NCBI GenBank assembly: GCA_963780635.1
Contig: CAWACW010000011.1
Span: 620,001-684,000 of the forward strand
Length of the DNA: 64,000 bases
Source of the DNA: DATEPR01 sp963780635
GTDB lineage: Bacteria > Actinomycetota > Actinomycetes > Mycobacteriales > Pseudonocardiaceae
Direction: 5' to 3'
Shown: piece after piece, positions 35,680-44,284 of the stretch
How the letters are laid out: every line of letters begins with the position of its first letter
Position numbering within the stretch: position 1 is the first letter of the stretch
The notes under the pieces: model-generated
Told to the model about the DNA's origin: nothing
The model's database searches: none
What the model saw: the letters and a program-made list of their open reading frames with translations, nothing else
Made by a program: the position numbers and the translations under genes

Positions 35680-36609
35680 CTATATCTTGCCAGCCCACGT
35701 CCGCCAGACGACCGACCTGCCGACGGTGCTTCGCCTGCCGATCCGCGACCGCGCCAGCAGCGCCGCGGGCAGGCGGGTGAGCACCTCGGCGAGCACCAGC
35801 AGGCGCAGGCGGACGGTGAAGTTGACGGCGGCGGGCACCGATCGGTTCCCGATCCGGCGCACCGGTAATGCGACGGTGATCGCGGCGAACCGGGCCAGCT
35901 CGCGCAGCGCGATGACAGCGGGCGCGCAGCGCAGCAGCATCACCAGCCGGTTGCGCTCGTTCCAACGGTGGAAGAGCCACGATCCGGGCCTGCTGCTCGC
36001 GCCGTGCAGATGCGTCGCGACCGCACCGGGCACGGCCAGCACCCGCCACCCGGCCAGCCGCAGCCGCCAGGCCGTGTCGGTGTCCTCGTAGTAGCAGAAG
36101 AACCCCGCAGGCACGCCGCCCGCCGCCGCGACCGCGGCCGTGCGGACCAGCGCCGCGCCACCACAGAAGCCGAAGACCGAGGGCACGGTCGCCGTCAGGT
36201 CGGTGCCGTGGCCGTCCGCGGTCAGACCCGTGCCCGCCGACTGGATCTCGCCGTCGCGGGTGGTCAGCACCGCGGACGCGGCCGCGGCGCTGGAGTCCGC
36301 GTCCAGGGCGTCCTCCAACTCGGCCAACCAGGTCGGCGCGGGTGCCGCATCGTCGTTGAGCCAGGCCACGAACGGTGTGCGCACGCCGGGCAGGGCGGCC
36401 GCCAGGGCACCCGCGTAGCCGCGGTTGCGGTCCAGTCGCAGCACCGTGGGCCGGCTCGGATGCTCGGCCAGCAGGGCGGCCGTGCCGTCGTCGGACGCGT
36501 TGTCCAGGACCAGCGTCGAATGTGGACGGTGCTGGCGGGCGAGCGCGTCCAGGCAGGCGCCGACGTGGTCGCGGCCACGCCAGGTGACCACGACGACGGT
36601 GCTGCGCAC
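35680..36609 (-). CDS. Glycosyltransferase family 2
   Basis: A 309-residue GT-A enzyme: RSTVVVVTWRGRDHVGACLD, VLDNASDDGTAALL, LNDDAAPAPTWLAELE (metal/nucleotide region) and GFFCYYEDTDTAWRLRLAGW. The C-terminal ~80 residues are basic and amphipathic, suggesting membrane association. I use the GTG at 36609 because GAGGTGG precedes it at good spacing; the GTG at 36618 is the alternative. It is divergent from the GT4 at 36703 and upstream of the GT2-GT4 gene on the same strand. Confidence 0.9.
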   Translation of the reverse strand: MRSTVVVVTWRGRDHVGACLDALARQHRPHSTLVLDNASDDGTAALLAEHPSRPTVLRLDRNRGYAGALAAALPGVRTPFVAWLNDDAAPAPTWLAELEDALDADSSAAAASAVLTTRDGEIQSAGTGLTADGHGTDLTATVPSVFGFCGGAALVRTAAVAAAGGVPAGFFCYYEDTDTAWRLRLAGWRVLAVPGAVATHLHGASSRPGSWLFHRWNERNRLVMLLRCAPAVIALRELARFAAITVALPVRRIGNRSVPAAVNFTVRLRLLVLAEVLTRLPAALLARSRIGRRSTVGRSVVWRTWAGKI

Positions 36610-36702
36610 ACCAGCCACCTCGGCCGCCACCGGCCGACCGTACCGGCACGGCTCGGCCGGTCGCGTCGCCGATCCCCGATCCGGCATGGGACGCTGGTCA
36701 CC

Positions 36703-37839
36703 GTGCCTGAGCTCGTCGTGCTCGTCGAACAACTGCTGGCACCGGTGCCCGGTGGTACCGGCAGGTACACCCGTGAGCTGACGGCGGCGCTGGCCAAGAC
36801 CGCGCCCGCCGGGTGGATGGTGTCCAGCGTCGTGGCCAGGCACGCCGATCCGACGCCCGCGATGATCCCCGGGGTCGACGGACCGAAGGTGCTGGGACTG
36901 TCCCCACGTGCGCTGACCTACGCCTGGGAGCAGCGCTGGCCGTTCTGGCCGGGCGGCGACTCGGTGCACGCGCCGACCCCGCTCGCCCCTGCGTCCTCCA
37001 AGCGGGGCCGCACCATGGTCGTCACGGTGCACGACACCGTGCCGTGGACGCACCCGGACACACTGACCAAACGCGGTGCGACCTGGCATCGCAAGGTCAT
37101 CGGCAGGGCCACCTACAACGCGGGTGCCATAGTGGTGCCCAGTGCGGCCGTCGCCGCCGAACTGTCCATGCACGCGCCGGGCACCGCGCGGGTGCACGTG
37201 ATCCCGCCCGGTGTGCCGCCGGTGCTGGCCACGCCACCCGATCAGGACGTGGCCTTCCGCATCCGCTCCCGGCTGCGGCTGCCCGAGAAGTACCTGCTGG
37301 CCGTCGGCACTGTCGAGCCCCGCAAGGGCCTCGATGTCCTGGTCGACGCGCTGACCAGGCGGAACGCGCCCGATCTGCCGCTGGTCGTGGTCGGCCAACC
37401 GGGCTGGGGCGGCATCGACCTGCAGGAGATCGCGCGGCGACGCGGCCTGCCGCCGGAGCGGCTGATCGTGCTGGGCCGGATCACCGACGACGAGCTGGCC
37501 GTGGTGCTGCACGGGGCTGCCGCGTTCGTGATGCCCAGCCTCGCGGAGGGATTCGGGCTGCCGGTACTGGAGGCGATGGCCGCCGGCGTGCCCGTCGTGC
37601 ACTCGGACGCGCCCGCGCTGATCGAGGTCGCGGGCGGCACGGGCGTGCTGGCCCGCAGGCAGGATCCGCTGGCCCTCGCGAATGCCCTGCGCACCGTCTT
37701 CGCCGACAGTGAGCGGACCGAGGCCAGGGTGGAGCGCGCTCGTCGCCGTGCGGCCCAGTTCACGTGGGAACGATCCGCCCAGCTGGTCTGGAATATTCAC
37801 CTGGAACTCTATCAAAACAGACTTATCGGACTGCTCTGA
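36703..37839 (+). CDS. Glycosyltransferase family 4 (GT-B)
   Basis: A 378-residue GT4: VVLVEQLLAPVPGGTGRYTR, VHAPTPLAPASSK, VVTVHDTVPWTHP, LLAVGTVEPRKGLDVLVDAL and the EX7E motif MPSLAEGFGLPVLEAMAAG. The GTG at 36703 starts directly before the first beta strand. It resembles the neighbouring GT4 proteins, suggesting expansion by duplication in this cluster. It is followed 77 bases later by the GT4-WbbL fusion on the same strand. The transferred sugar is unknown. Confidence 0.92.
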   Translation: MPELVVLVEQLLAPVPGGTGRYTRELTAALAKTAPAGWMVSSVVARHADPTPAMIPGVDGPKVLGLSPRALTYAWEQRWPFWPGGDSVHAPTPLAPASSKRGRTMVVTVHDTVPWTHPDTLTKRGATWHRKVIGRATYNAGAIVVPSAAVAAELSMHAPGTARVHVIPPGVPPVLATPPDQDVAFRIRSRLRLPEKYLLAVGTVEPRKGLDVLVDALTRRNAPDLPLVVVGQPGWGGIDLQEIARRRGLPPERLIVLGRITDDELAVVLHGAAAFVMPSLAEGFGLPVLEAMAAGVPVVHSDAPALIEVAGGTGVLARRQDPLALANALRTVFADSERTEARVERARRRAAQFTWERSAQLVWNIHLELYQNRLIGLL

Positions 37840-37916
37840 TCGGGCAGCAAAACGTCGGTCCGGTTACCTGCGTCGATCCACGTCACCACGCACCGTCTCC
37901 GCCGTAGGCTGCCACC

Positions 37917-39977
37917 GTGTCCCACGCCGAACCCAGCGTGTTGATTGACGCCACCGCGGTCCCAGCAGACCGCGGTGGCGTCGGTCGTTACGTCGATTCA
38001 CTGGTGGCGGCGCTGGACCTGGCCGGTACCCAGCTCAGCGTGGTGTGCCAACCGAGGGACGCCGCGCTGTACTCCGGCCTCGCCCCGCACTCCCGGATCG
38101 TGTCGGCCGCCGACGCCGTCGCCACCCGCACCGCCCGGCTGACCTGGGAGCAGACGACCCTGCCGTGGCTGGCCCGCAGGCTGGGCGTCGGCGTGCTGCA
38201 CTCGCCGCACTACACGGCCCCGCTCGGCATGTCCGCCGCCTCCGTGGTCACCCTGCACGACGCCACCTTCTTCACCGACGCGGTGCTGCACTCCTCGGTC
38301 AAGGCCCGGTTCTTCCGCGGCTGGACGAAGGCGTCGCTGCGGCGCGCCGAGGTGTGCGTGGTGCCCAGCCAGGCCACCGCCGCCGAGCTGGTGCGGGTCG
38401 CGGCCGCCGACCCCCGGACCCTGCACGTGGCCCCGCACGGGGTCGACACCGAACTGCTGCACCCGCCATCCGAGCGCGAGTTACAGCAGGTCCGCGAGGG
38501 CCTCGGCCTTGGCGACACCGAATATGTGGCGTTCCTCGGCGCGCTGGAGCCGCGCAAGAACGTGCCCGCACTGATCCGCGGCTTCGCCCAGGCGTGCCGG
38601 GGCAGGGCGAACCCGCCCGCGCTGGTGCTCGCCGGGCAGCCGGGCTGGGACAGCCAGGTCGAGCGCGCACTCGACGCGGCACCGCGGCGGCTGCGCGTAC
38701 TGCGGGCGGGCTACCTGCCGTTCGAGTGGCTGGCCGGGTTCCTCGGCGGTGCGCAACTGGTCGCGTACCCCAGTCTCGGCGAGGGCTTCGGCCTGCCGGT
38801 GCTGGAGGCGATGGCCACCGGGGCGGCCGTGCTGACCACCCGGCGGCTGAGCCTGCCCGAGGTCGGCGGCGATGCCGTCGCGTACTGCGGGGTCGGCACC
38901 GGTGACATCGCCGCGTCGCTGGTCGAACTGTTCGACGACCCGGCCCGCCGCGCCGAGCTGGCATCGGCCGCCCTGCTGCGGTCGAAGGAGTTCACCTGGG
39001 CGGGCAGCGCCGACCGGCACCGCGAGGCCTACGACCGCGCGGCCGTACTGCATCGCAAGGGCCGGCCAAGGGCCGCTGACCGCGCGCCGCGGGGGCGTGC
39101 ACAATGGTTCTCCGTGACCGGACCGACACGCTATGGCGATGATCTCGGCGTAGTGGCAGTGACCTGGTTCCCGGGCGAGACCCTGGAACGGTTCCTGGAC
39201 ACCCTGGCCAAGGCCACCACCCGGCAGGTCCGGGTGGTGCTGGCGGACAACGGTTCCACCGACGGCGCACCCGAGCAGGCGGCGCGGCGGCGGCCGAACG
39301 TGACACTGGTGCCCACCGGCGGCAACCTCGGCTACGGCGGCGGGGCCAACCGCGGTGTCGCCGCGCTCCCGCCCGAGGTCGGCTGGGTCGTGGTCGCCAA
39401 CCCGGACATCGAGTGGGGCGTCAACTCGCTGGACACGCTGCTGGACGCTGCCGGGCGCTGGCCACACGGCGGCTCGTTCGGCCCGCTGATCCGTGAACCC
39501 AACGGTGACGTCTACCCGTCGGCCCGGCTGCTGCCCTCGCTCGGCCGCGGCATCGGGCACGGCACGCTGGGCCGCATCTGGCCGGACAACCCGTGGACCA
39601 CGTCCTACCGGCAGTCCGACACGACCGTCGTCGAGCGCACCGCGGGCTGGCTGTCCGGCTCGTGCCTGCTACTGCGGAGGGCCGCGTTCGACGCCGTGGC
39701 CGGGTTCGACGAGCGCTATTTCATGTACTTCGAGGACGTCGACCTCGGTGACCGGCTCGGGCACGCGGGCTGGCAGAACGTGTATGTGCCCGGTGCCGAG
39801 GTCACGCACCTGGGCGGGCACGCCACGGCTCGCGCGGCCGACTCGATGCTGGCGGCACACCACCACAGTGCGTACCAGTACCTGGCCGATCGGCACCGGG
39901 GCCCGCAGTGGGCGCCGGTACTGGCCACGATCAAGGCGGCGCTCGCGGTCCGGCTGAAGCTGGAGACGCGCCGCTAG
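37917..39977 (+). CDS. GT4 glycosyltransferase fused to WbbL-type rhamnosyltransferase
   Basis: A 686-residue open frame with two enzymes. Residues 1-375 are GT4 (VLIDATAVPADRGGVGRYVD, VVTLHDATFF, FLGALEPRKNVPALIRGF, YPSLGEGFGLPVLEAMATG). About 400-686 is a GT2 domain with VVAVTWFPGETLERFLDTLA, LADNGSTDGAPEQA, VVVANPDIEWGVNSL and GFDERYFMYFEDVDLGDRL. The latter resembles WbbL, which adds rhamnose to decaprenyl-diphospho-GlcNAc to start the arabinogalactan linker. A GTG near 39115 with an out-of-frame overlapping TGA (GTGA) sits at the junction, so this may be two genes merged by a frameshift. rmlD nearby supplies the dTDP-rhamnose. Confidence 0.88.
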   Translation: MSHAEPSVLIDATAVPADRGGVGRYVDSLVAALDLAGTQLSVVCQPRDAALYSGLAPHSRIVSAADAVATRTARLTWEQTTLPWLARRLGVGVLHSPHYTAPLGMSAASVVTLHDATFFTDAVLHSSVKARFFRGWTKASLRRAEVCVVPSQATAAELVRVAAADPRTLHVAPHGVDTELLHPPSERELQQVREGLGLGDTEYVAFLGALEPRKNVPALIRGFAQACRGRANPPALVLAGQPGWDSQVERALDAAPRRLRVLRAGYLPFEWLAGFLGGAQLVAYPSLGEGFGLPVLEAMATGAAVLTTRRLSLPEVGGDAVAYCGVGTGDIAASLVELFDDPARRAELASAALLRSKEFTWAGSADRHREAYDRAAVLHRKGRPRAADRAPRGRAQWFSVTGPTRYGDDLGVVAVTWFPGETLERFLDTLAKATTRQVRVVLADNGSTDGAPEQAARRRPNVTLVPTGGNLGYGGGANRGVAALPPEVGWVVVANPDIEWGVNSLDTLLDAAGRWPHGGSFGPLIREPNGDVYPSARLLPSLGRGIGHGTLGRIWPDNPWTTSYRQSDTTVVERTAGWLSGSCLLLRRAAFDAVAGFDERYFMYFEDVDLGDRLGHAGWQNVYVPGAEVTHLGGHATARAADSMLAAHHHSAYQYLADRHRGPQWAPVLATIKAALAVRLKLETRR

Positions 39978-39980
39978 TCC

Positions 39981-40711
39981 CTAGTTTCCGTCCAGCCTGC
40001 GGGACAGCGTGCTGCGCTGGGTGCCGGGATGGTGGGTCGTCGGCACGAGCCCGTCGAGCTGGCGCGGTGTCGGCTGCTCGTCGTCCGTGCCGGCCTGCGC
40101 GGGCGCTTGGACCTGGGCGTGCGGCGGCGGTGGGCCGGGCTGCTGCGGTCCGGACCGTGGCACGGGCTGTTGCGGCGGGGACTGGTGTGGTGCGGGCTGT
40201 TGCGGTGCGGACTGTTCGCGGTCCGGACTGGTGTGGTCCGGACTGGTGCCCGGCCGGTCGTGGCACGGGCTGCTGCGGTCCGGACTGGTGCCCGGCGGGC
40301 CGTGGCACGGGCTGGTGCTGGCCGCTCTGATACTGCCCGTTCTGCCGGCTCGGTGGCTGTTGCATGGCCTGTCTTTTTGCTGCATGCCTGCTGTTGCATG
40401 GCCTGTGTTGCATGCATGCCCTGTTGTTGTTGCATGGCCTGTTGTTGCATGGCCTGTTGTTGCATGGCCTGCTGTTGCTGGGGTGGCGCCTGCTGCGGGA
40501 AGCCGCGTGGCGGCGTTTCATCGCCACGCGCCATCGCGGCTGGGATGACCATGGTCGACTCACCCTGATCGGCGGCGTTCACCACAGCCCGGGGGATCTG
40601 CTGGGTGCTCGCGGCGTCCATGGGGGAGACAGCGTCATCAGGAGTGACGACGTACGCATTACGAGCGCGGGCACGTGCCAGCGCTACGTCCGCCCGTTCG
40701 CGGGGGTCCAT
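39981..40711 (-). CDS. Gln/Pro-rich low-complexity protein, reading frame broken
   Basis: The start is clear: ATG 40711 after AGGGGAGG, then MDPRERADVALARARARNAY and TPDDAVSPMDAASTQQIPRA. An (AMQQQ)n tract follows. After the tract, protein-like sequence moves to another frame (QYQSGQHQPVPRPAGHQ, about 40250-40360) and then to a third frame (PAQAGTDDEQPTPRQLDGL ending LSRRLDGN, stop 39981-39983). In the first frame the product would stop at 39974 with an Arg-rich tail. Transitions fall near the A-run at 40372-40378 and near 40215-40235. Cytoplasmic, probably disordered, unknown function. Slippage in repeats or sequence error are both possible. Confidence 0.6.
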
Positions 40712-40910
40712 ACTTCGACCTCCCCTGCGTCCGGTGCTGCAGGCAGCACCGACGTCCGTTCCATGCACACCGGCGCCTCTGCCGGATGCCTCAGCAGCTA
40801 CGTCGTCGGTGCCCTCGCGGGTCCGGCGCCCGGCGGACCCGGGTGCGACGCCAGCCTATTCCCTTTCCCAGCCTGCTGTCAGACCAGTACGAAAACTCGC
40901 ATGTCGTGGG

Positions 40911-41615
40911 TTAGGCAAGCGCCTTGCCGGCCTCCTGGAGGTCCTTGACGGTGTCGATGCCGCGCCAGTTGGACGTGATCCGGTAGGCGAACAGGCGGTT
41001 TTCCCGGGCCAATTGCGGGAACGTGCTGTCCTCGTGGTCGCCGACGTCCGGCAGCAGCGCCGTGGTGCCCGGGTCGAACACGTAGATCCCGGCGTTGATC
41101 CAGTACGGCAGCAGCGGGGCTTCGACGAAGCTCGTGATCGCCTCGTCGTCGGCGATGTTGATGACGCCGTACGGGCAGCGGTACTGCGCGACCGCGATCG
41201 TCGCGGCAGCGTGTGAGGCGGTGTGCCGGGCGACGAGCTCGGCGACCGGCGCGTCGGTGAGCACGTCCCCGTTGAGCCCCAGCCACGCCTCGTCCGGGTA
41301 GGGCAGCGCGCTCGCCCCGAACTTCAGGCCGCCACCCCTGCCCAGCTGGGTCTCCTCGCGCACGATCCGGGCGGTCAGCGGCAGCGGCGTGGAGTCGATG
41401 AATTTTTCGAACACGTCGGCCAGATAGCCGCACGCGACGACCACGTGTTCGACGCCACCCGCGGCCAGCCACTCGACCTGGCGCTGGAAGATCGTCTTGC
41501 CGCCGACCTCGACCAGCGGTTTCGGGCGGTCGTCGGTGTAGGGCCGCAGCCGCGTGGCGTTGCCGCCGGCCAGGATGACGGCTTGGCGGGCCGCGGTCAC
41601 GTTGGGGGTGCTCAC
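40911..41615 (-). CDS. Sugar-phosphate nucleotidyltransferase
   Basis: A 234-residue NTP_transferase with the signature VILAGGNATRLRPYTDDRPK, then PLVEVGGKTIFQRQVEWL, GRGGGLKFGASAL, GLNGDVLTD (metal Asp) and INAGIYVFDPG. It makes an NDP-sugar from a sugar-1-phosphate. It is short and lacks the C-terminal left-handed helix of ManC/GlmU-type enzymes, so mannose-1-phosphate guanylyltransferase and related hexose or heptose specificities are both possible. The GTG at 41615 is divergent from the DNA glycosylase, 20 bases away. Its product probably feeds the glycosyltransferase cluster. Confidence 0.9.
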   Translation of the reverse strand: MSTPNVTAARQAVILAGGNATRLRPYTDDRPKPLVEVGGKTIFQRQVEWLAAGGVEHVVVACGYLADVFEKFIDSTPLPLTARIVREETQLGRGGGLKFGASALPYPDEAWLGLNGDVLTDAPVAELVARHTASHAAATIAVAQYRCPYGVINIADDEAITSFVEAPLLPYWINAGIYVFDPGTTALLPDVGDHEDSTFPQLARENRLFAYRITSNWRGIDTVKDLQEAGKALA

Positions 41616-41635
41616 GGCATGGGAGAATAGCGACC

Positions 41636-42553
41636 GTGCCAGCGTCGACGACTGCGACCGCGCGGGTCCGGTTGTGGCGACCGACGTTCCCGCTGGATGT
41701 GGGCGCGGTGCTCGGCCCGTTGCGGCGCGGCGCGGGCGATCCGGCGTTCCGCGCCGAGGCCGGTGCGTACTGGCTCGCCGCCAACACGCCCTCGGGTGCC
41801 GGCACCCTGATGCTGCGTGTCACCGGCGGTGCGGTGTCGGCTTCGGCGTGGGGTCCGGCGGCGGAGTGGCTGCTGGACGGAGTGCCCGCGTTGCTCGGTG
41901 CGCTGGATGACGATTCCGGGTTCGTGGCGCACCATTCGGTGATCGCGTCGGTCCGGCGCGCGTCGCCGGGGTTGCGGCTCGGCCGGGCGCGGCGGGTGTG
42001 GGACGTGCTGGTCGCTGCCGTGCTGGAGCAGAAGGTCACCGGGCGCGAGGCGTGGCGGTCGTGGCGGGAACTGGCGTGGCGGTTCGGTTCGGCCGCTCCT
42101 GGCCCGATGCGGCTGCATGTGCCGCCGTCGCCGCAGGTGTTGTTGCGGTTGCAGGACTGGGAATGGCACAAGGCGGGCGTCGACGGGGCGCGCCGGCGGA
42201 CGTTGGTCGCGGCGGCGCAGGTGGCGCACCAATTGGAACGGGCAGTGGAGCTGGGCGGTTCGGCCGGTCGCTCCCGGCTGCGGACGGTGTCCGGCATCGG
42301 AGTGTGGACGGCGGCCGAGGTCGCGCAACGCGCGTGGGGCGACCCGGACGCGGTCAGCTTCGGTGATTACCACATCGCGCACAATGTGGGAACGGCGCTG
42401 GTCGGGCACCGGTTGGACGACGAGGGCATGGCCGAGGTCCTGGCACCGTATGCGCCGCAGCGGCAGCGAGCGGTCAGGTACATCGAGCTCGCCGGCATCA
42501 CGGCGCCCAGACACGGCCCCCGATTCAGTGCCCGCGACTACCGCGGCTGGTAA
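41636..42553 (+). CDS. DNA-3-methyladenine glycosylase II-like (HhH-GPD)
   Basis: A 305-residue base-excision repair enzyme. The C-terminal half carries the HhH-GPD fold: VLVAAVLEQKVTGREAWRSW, the hairpin RTVSGIGVWTAAEVAQRAWG, and the catalytic aspartate in DAVSFGDYHIAHNVG. The N-terminal ~90 residues match the AlkA_N-type domain. There is no iron-sulphur cluster motif. The GTG at 41636 leaves a 20-base divergent gap to the nucleotidyltransferase, so transcripts may be leaderless or overlap. It is expected to remove alkylated purines. Confidence 0.9.
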   Translation: MPASTTATARVRLWRPTFPLDVGAVLGPLRRGAGDPAFRAEAGAYWLAANTPSGAGTLMLRVTGGAVSASAWGPAAEWLLDGVPALLGALDDDSGFVAHHSVIASVRRASPGLRLGRARRVWDVLVAAVLEQKVTGREAWRSWRELAWRFGSAAPGPMRLHVPPSPQVLLRLQDWEWHKAGVDGARRRTLVAAAQVAHQLERAVELGGSAGRSRLRTVSGIGVWTAAEVAQRAWGDPDAVSFGDYHIAHNVGTALVGHRLDDEGMAEVLAPYAPQRQRAVRYIELAGITAPRHGPRFSARDYRGW

Positions 42554-42589
42554 TTCCCTTGCTGGGTTGGTCATGGCACCCGCGCTTCT

Positions 42590-43690
42590 GCCACATATCG
42601 GCCGCCTGCCAACCGTTCCGGCGAATCAGTGCGCCGCACGTGTCGACCCGCGAACGGTCGAAACGCCGGAATCACCGACGGCTGAGCCAATGACGACATG
42701 TCGGTAGCCGATGCGGCGGATCAGCTCGCGAGAGCCATGGCCGGGCCCATCACTGGCGTGGCGATCTCTGATCGGTCAACTCACCGCCATGTCGATAGCC
42801 GATGGAGCTGCCGGTGCGAGGCAAAGCCGGCCCGATCGCTGGCGTGTAGTCCGTTGATCGGTCAACTCGCCGTCGCCGAACTGACATCTTCGTCACGCAA
42901 GAGCCGAAACTGCCTGGCTTGGTCGGCGGCGTCGAGCGCGGCGCTGAACGGTCGACTTGCGCAGGCATCGGATGGCTGCTGGGAGATCGGCTAGTGGTGA
43001 TCTCGGGAGTGTCGACCTTTGGGTGGTCGGCATGCCCGATCGGTGGGCGTGGTCACGAATGTGATGTGGTCACGGGGATCCGGTGTCTCGGCCACTGAGC
43101 GGGCGACACATCCGGGGCGTCCGGTAGACGATTTCCGTTCCCGCATTCGGAAATCGGTGTGTCGACCGCTGTGTGGCCGACACGCCGGGTGTGGGTTTGC
43201 CTGGCTGCGCGAGTCGACCGTCGGGAGGTCGACGCGCCCGGGCTGGTCGGCGGTGGGATCGCTTGAACCGGGTTGTGGTGGATCGAGGTGTGTCGACCCT
43301 TGGCGGGTGGACGCGCCGGCCTGGCTTGTCCGGCTGAATGTTGGCCGTTGGGTGGTCGACGCGCTCGGGTTGGTGAGCGGTGGGATCGCTTGAACCGGGT
43401 TGTGGCGGAGCGAGGTATGTCGACCCTTGGCGGGTGGACGTGCCGGCCTGGCTTGTCCGGCTGAATGTTGGCCGTTGGGTGGTCGACATGGCGGTGTCGG
43501 CCACCGGCAGCTACCGGGTTGACCGTTCAGCGGGCGACTCGCCGCGGCTGGGCAGGGCTGGGAGACGCGAGCCGGCCGTTGAGAGGGCGACGGCTGGGCG
43601 CTGAGCGCCGTTCGTGCTGCGCTGGGCGCCGGGCGTGCCGCGGTGGGCGCGTGTTGACCGTTCGGCGGTCGGTTTGGGTGGCGTGGCCGG
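42590..43690. repeat. 1.1-kb gene-free region of dispersed GTCGACC palindrome-like repeats
   Basis: No credible gene lies between the glycosylase (stop 42553) and the NUDIX gene (stop 43697). GC and codon pattern drop, and at least a dozen variants of the element GTGTCGACCGTTgagTGGCCGAC occur, for example near 42641, 42948, 43009, 43087, 43160, 43210, 43290, 43350, 43420, 43480, 43518, 43573 and 43654. The same family occupies 18036-18565. The role is unknown; the copies are too diverged to be simple tandem slippage, apart from the 127-bp duplication noted separately. Confidence 0.65.
43250..43493. repeat. 127-bp tandem duplication inside the repeat region
   Basis: The segment starting GCGGTGGGATCGCTTGAACC at 43250 is repeated from 43377, with only a few substitutions over about 110 bases (for example GGTGGATCGAGGTG versus GGCGGAGCGAGGTA). 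It includes the shared run GCCGGCCTGGCTTGTCCGGC. It is a local tandem duplication carrying several copies of the short palindrome family. Confidence 0.8.
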
Positions 43691-43696
43691 CTGCGG

Positions 43697-44284
43697 TCAG
43701 TGGTTGGTGACCGCCTGGCTTGTCTTCCCTGACGCGAGTCTGGCTTGGGCTGCCTCGAACATGTCGGTCAGCTCGCCGTCTTCCGGTGGGTCGGCCAGGG
43801 GCCACCAGCGCAGGTCGTCCGACTCGTCGCTGCGGATCTCCTGAGCCCCGACCGGCGCGTGGACCAGGAACCTGACGTCCAGGTGCCGCGTCGGCTTGCC
43901 GAGCGAACACGTCACCGCATGCACGTCCACGTGCAGCGGCGTCCGCTCGATCACCAGTCCGGCGATGCCCGACTCCTCGGTCGCCTCGCGCAGTGCCGCA
44001 CCCGCCAGCGTCTCGTCCGACGGCTCGCAGTGCCCGCCCAACTGCAGCCACCGACCGACCCGCGGATGCAACGTCAGCAAGGTCCGCGTACCACCCGCAT
44101 CCACGACCAACGCCGACGCCGTGAGGTGCCCCGCCTCGCACGACCTCAGGCACGCGTCCGGCCGCGCCGCCAGATACGCGAGCAACGCCTGCCGCACCGA
44201 CTCCTGCCCGTGACCCGTCGGCCGCCACGACGACAAGGTCGCCACGGCCGACGAGTGCAGCGGCGACGAGTGCAGCGCCGTCAC
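43697..44284 (-). CDS. NUDIX hydrolase, coupled to the F420 genes
   Basis: A 195-residue pyrophosphohydrolase with a full Nudix box (G-x5-E-x7-REUxEExGU) in GGHCEPSDETLAGAALREAT followed by EESGI. An N-terminal segment of about 50 residues precedes the fold. The GTG at 44284 overlaps the fbiB stop (GTGA), so it is the third gene of an fbiA-fbiB-nudix unit. The substrate is unknown; the coupling suggests nucleotide or cofactor clean-up linked to F420 synthesis, which is inference. The C-terminal tail (MFEAAQARLASGKTSQ) is helical. Confidence 0.9.
   Translation of the reverse strand: MTALHSSPLHSSAVATLSSWRPTGHGQESVRQALLAYLAARPDACLRSCEAGHLTASALVVDAGGTRTLLTLHPRVGRWLQLGGHCEPSDETLAGAALREATEESGIAGLVIERTPLHVDVHAVTCSLGKPTRHLDVRFLVHAPVGAQEIRSDESDDLRWWPLADPPEDGELTDMFEAAQARLASGKTSQAVTNH

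Noticed and set aside
42698..43604. Several 60-150-codon frames in the repeat-filled gap
   Set aside because: They read through repeated palindrome units, have no ribosome sites of note, and no domain.
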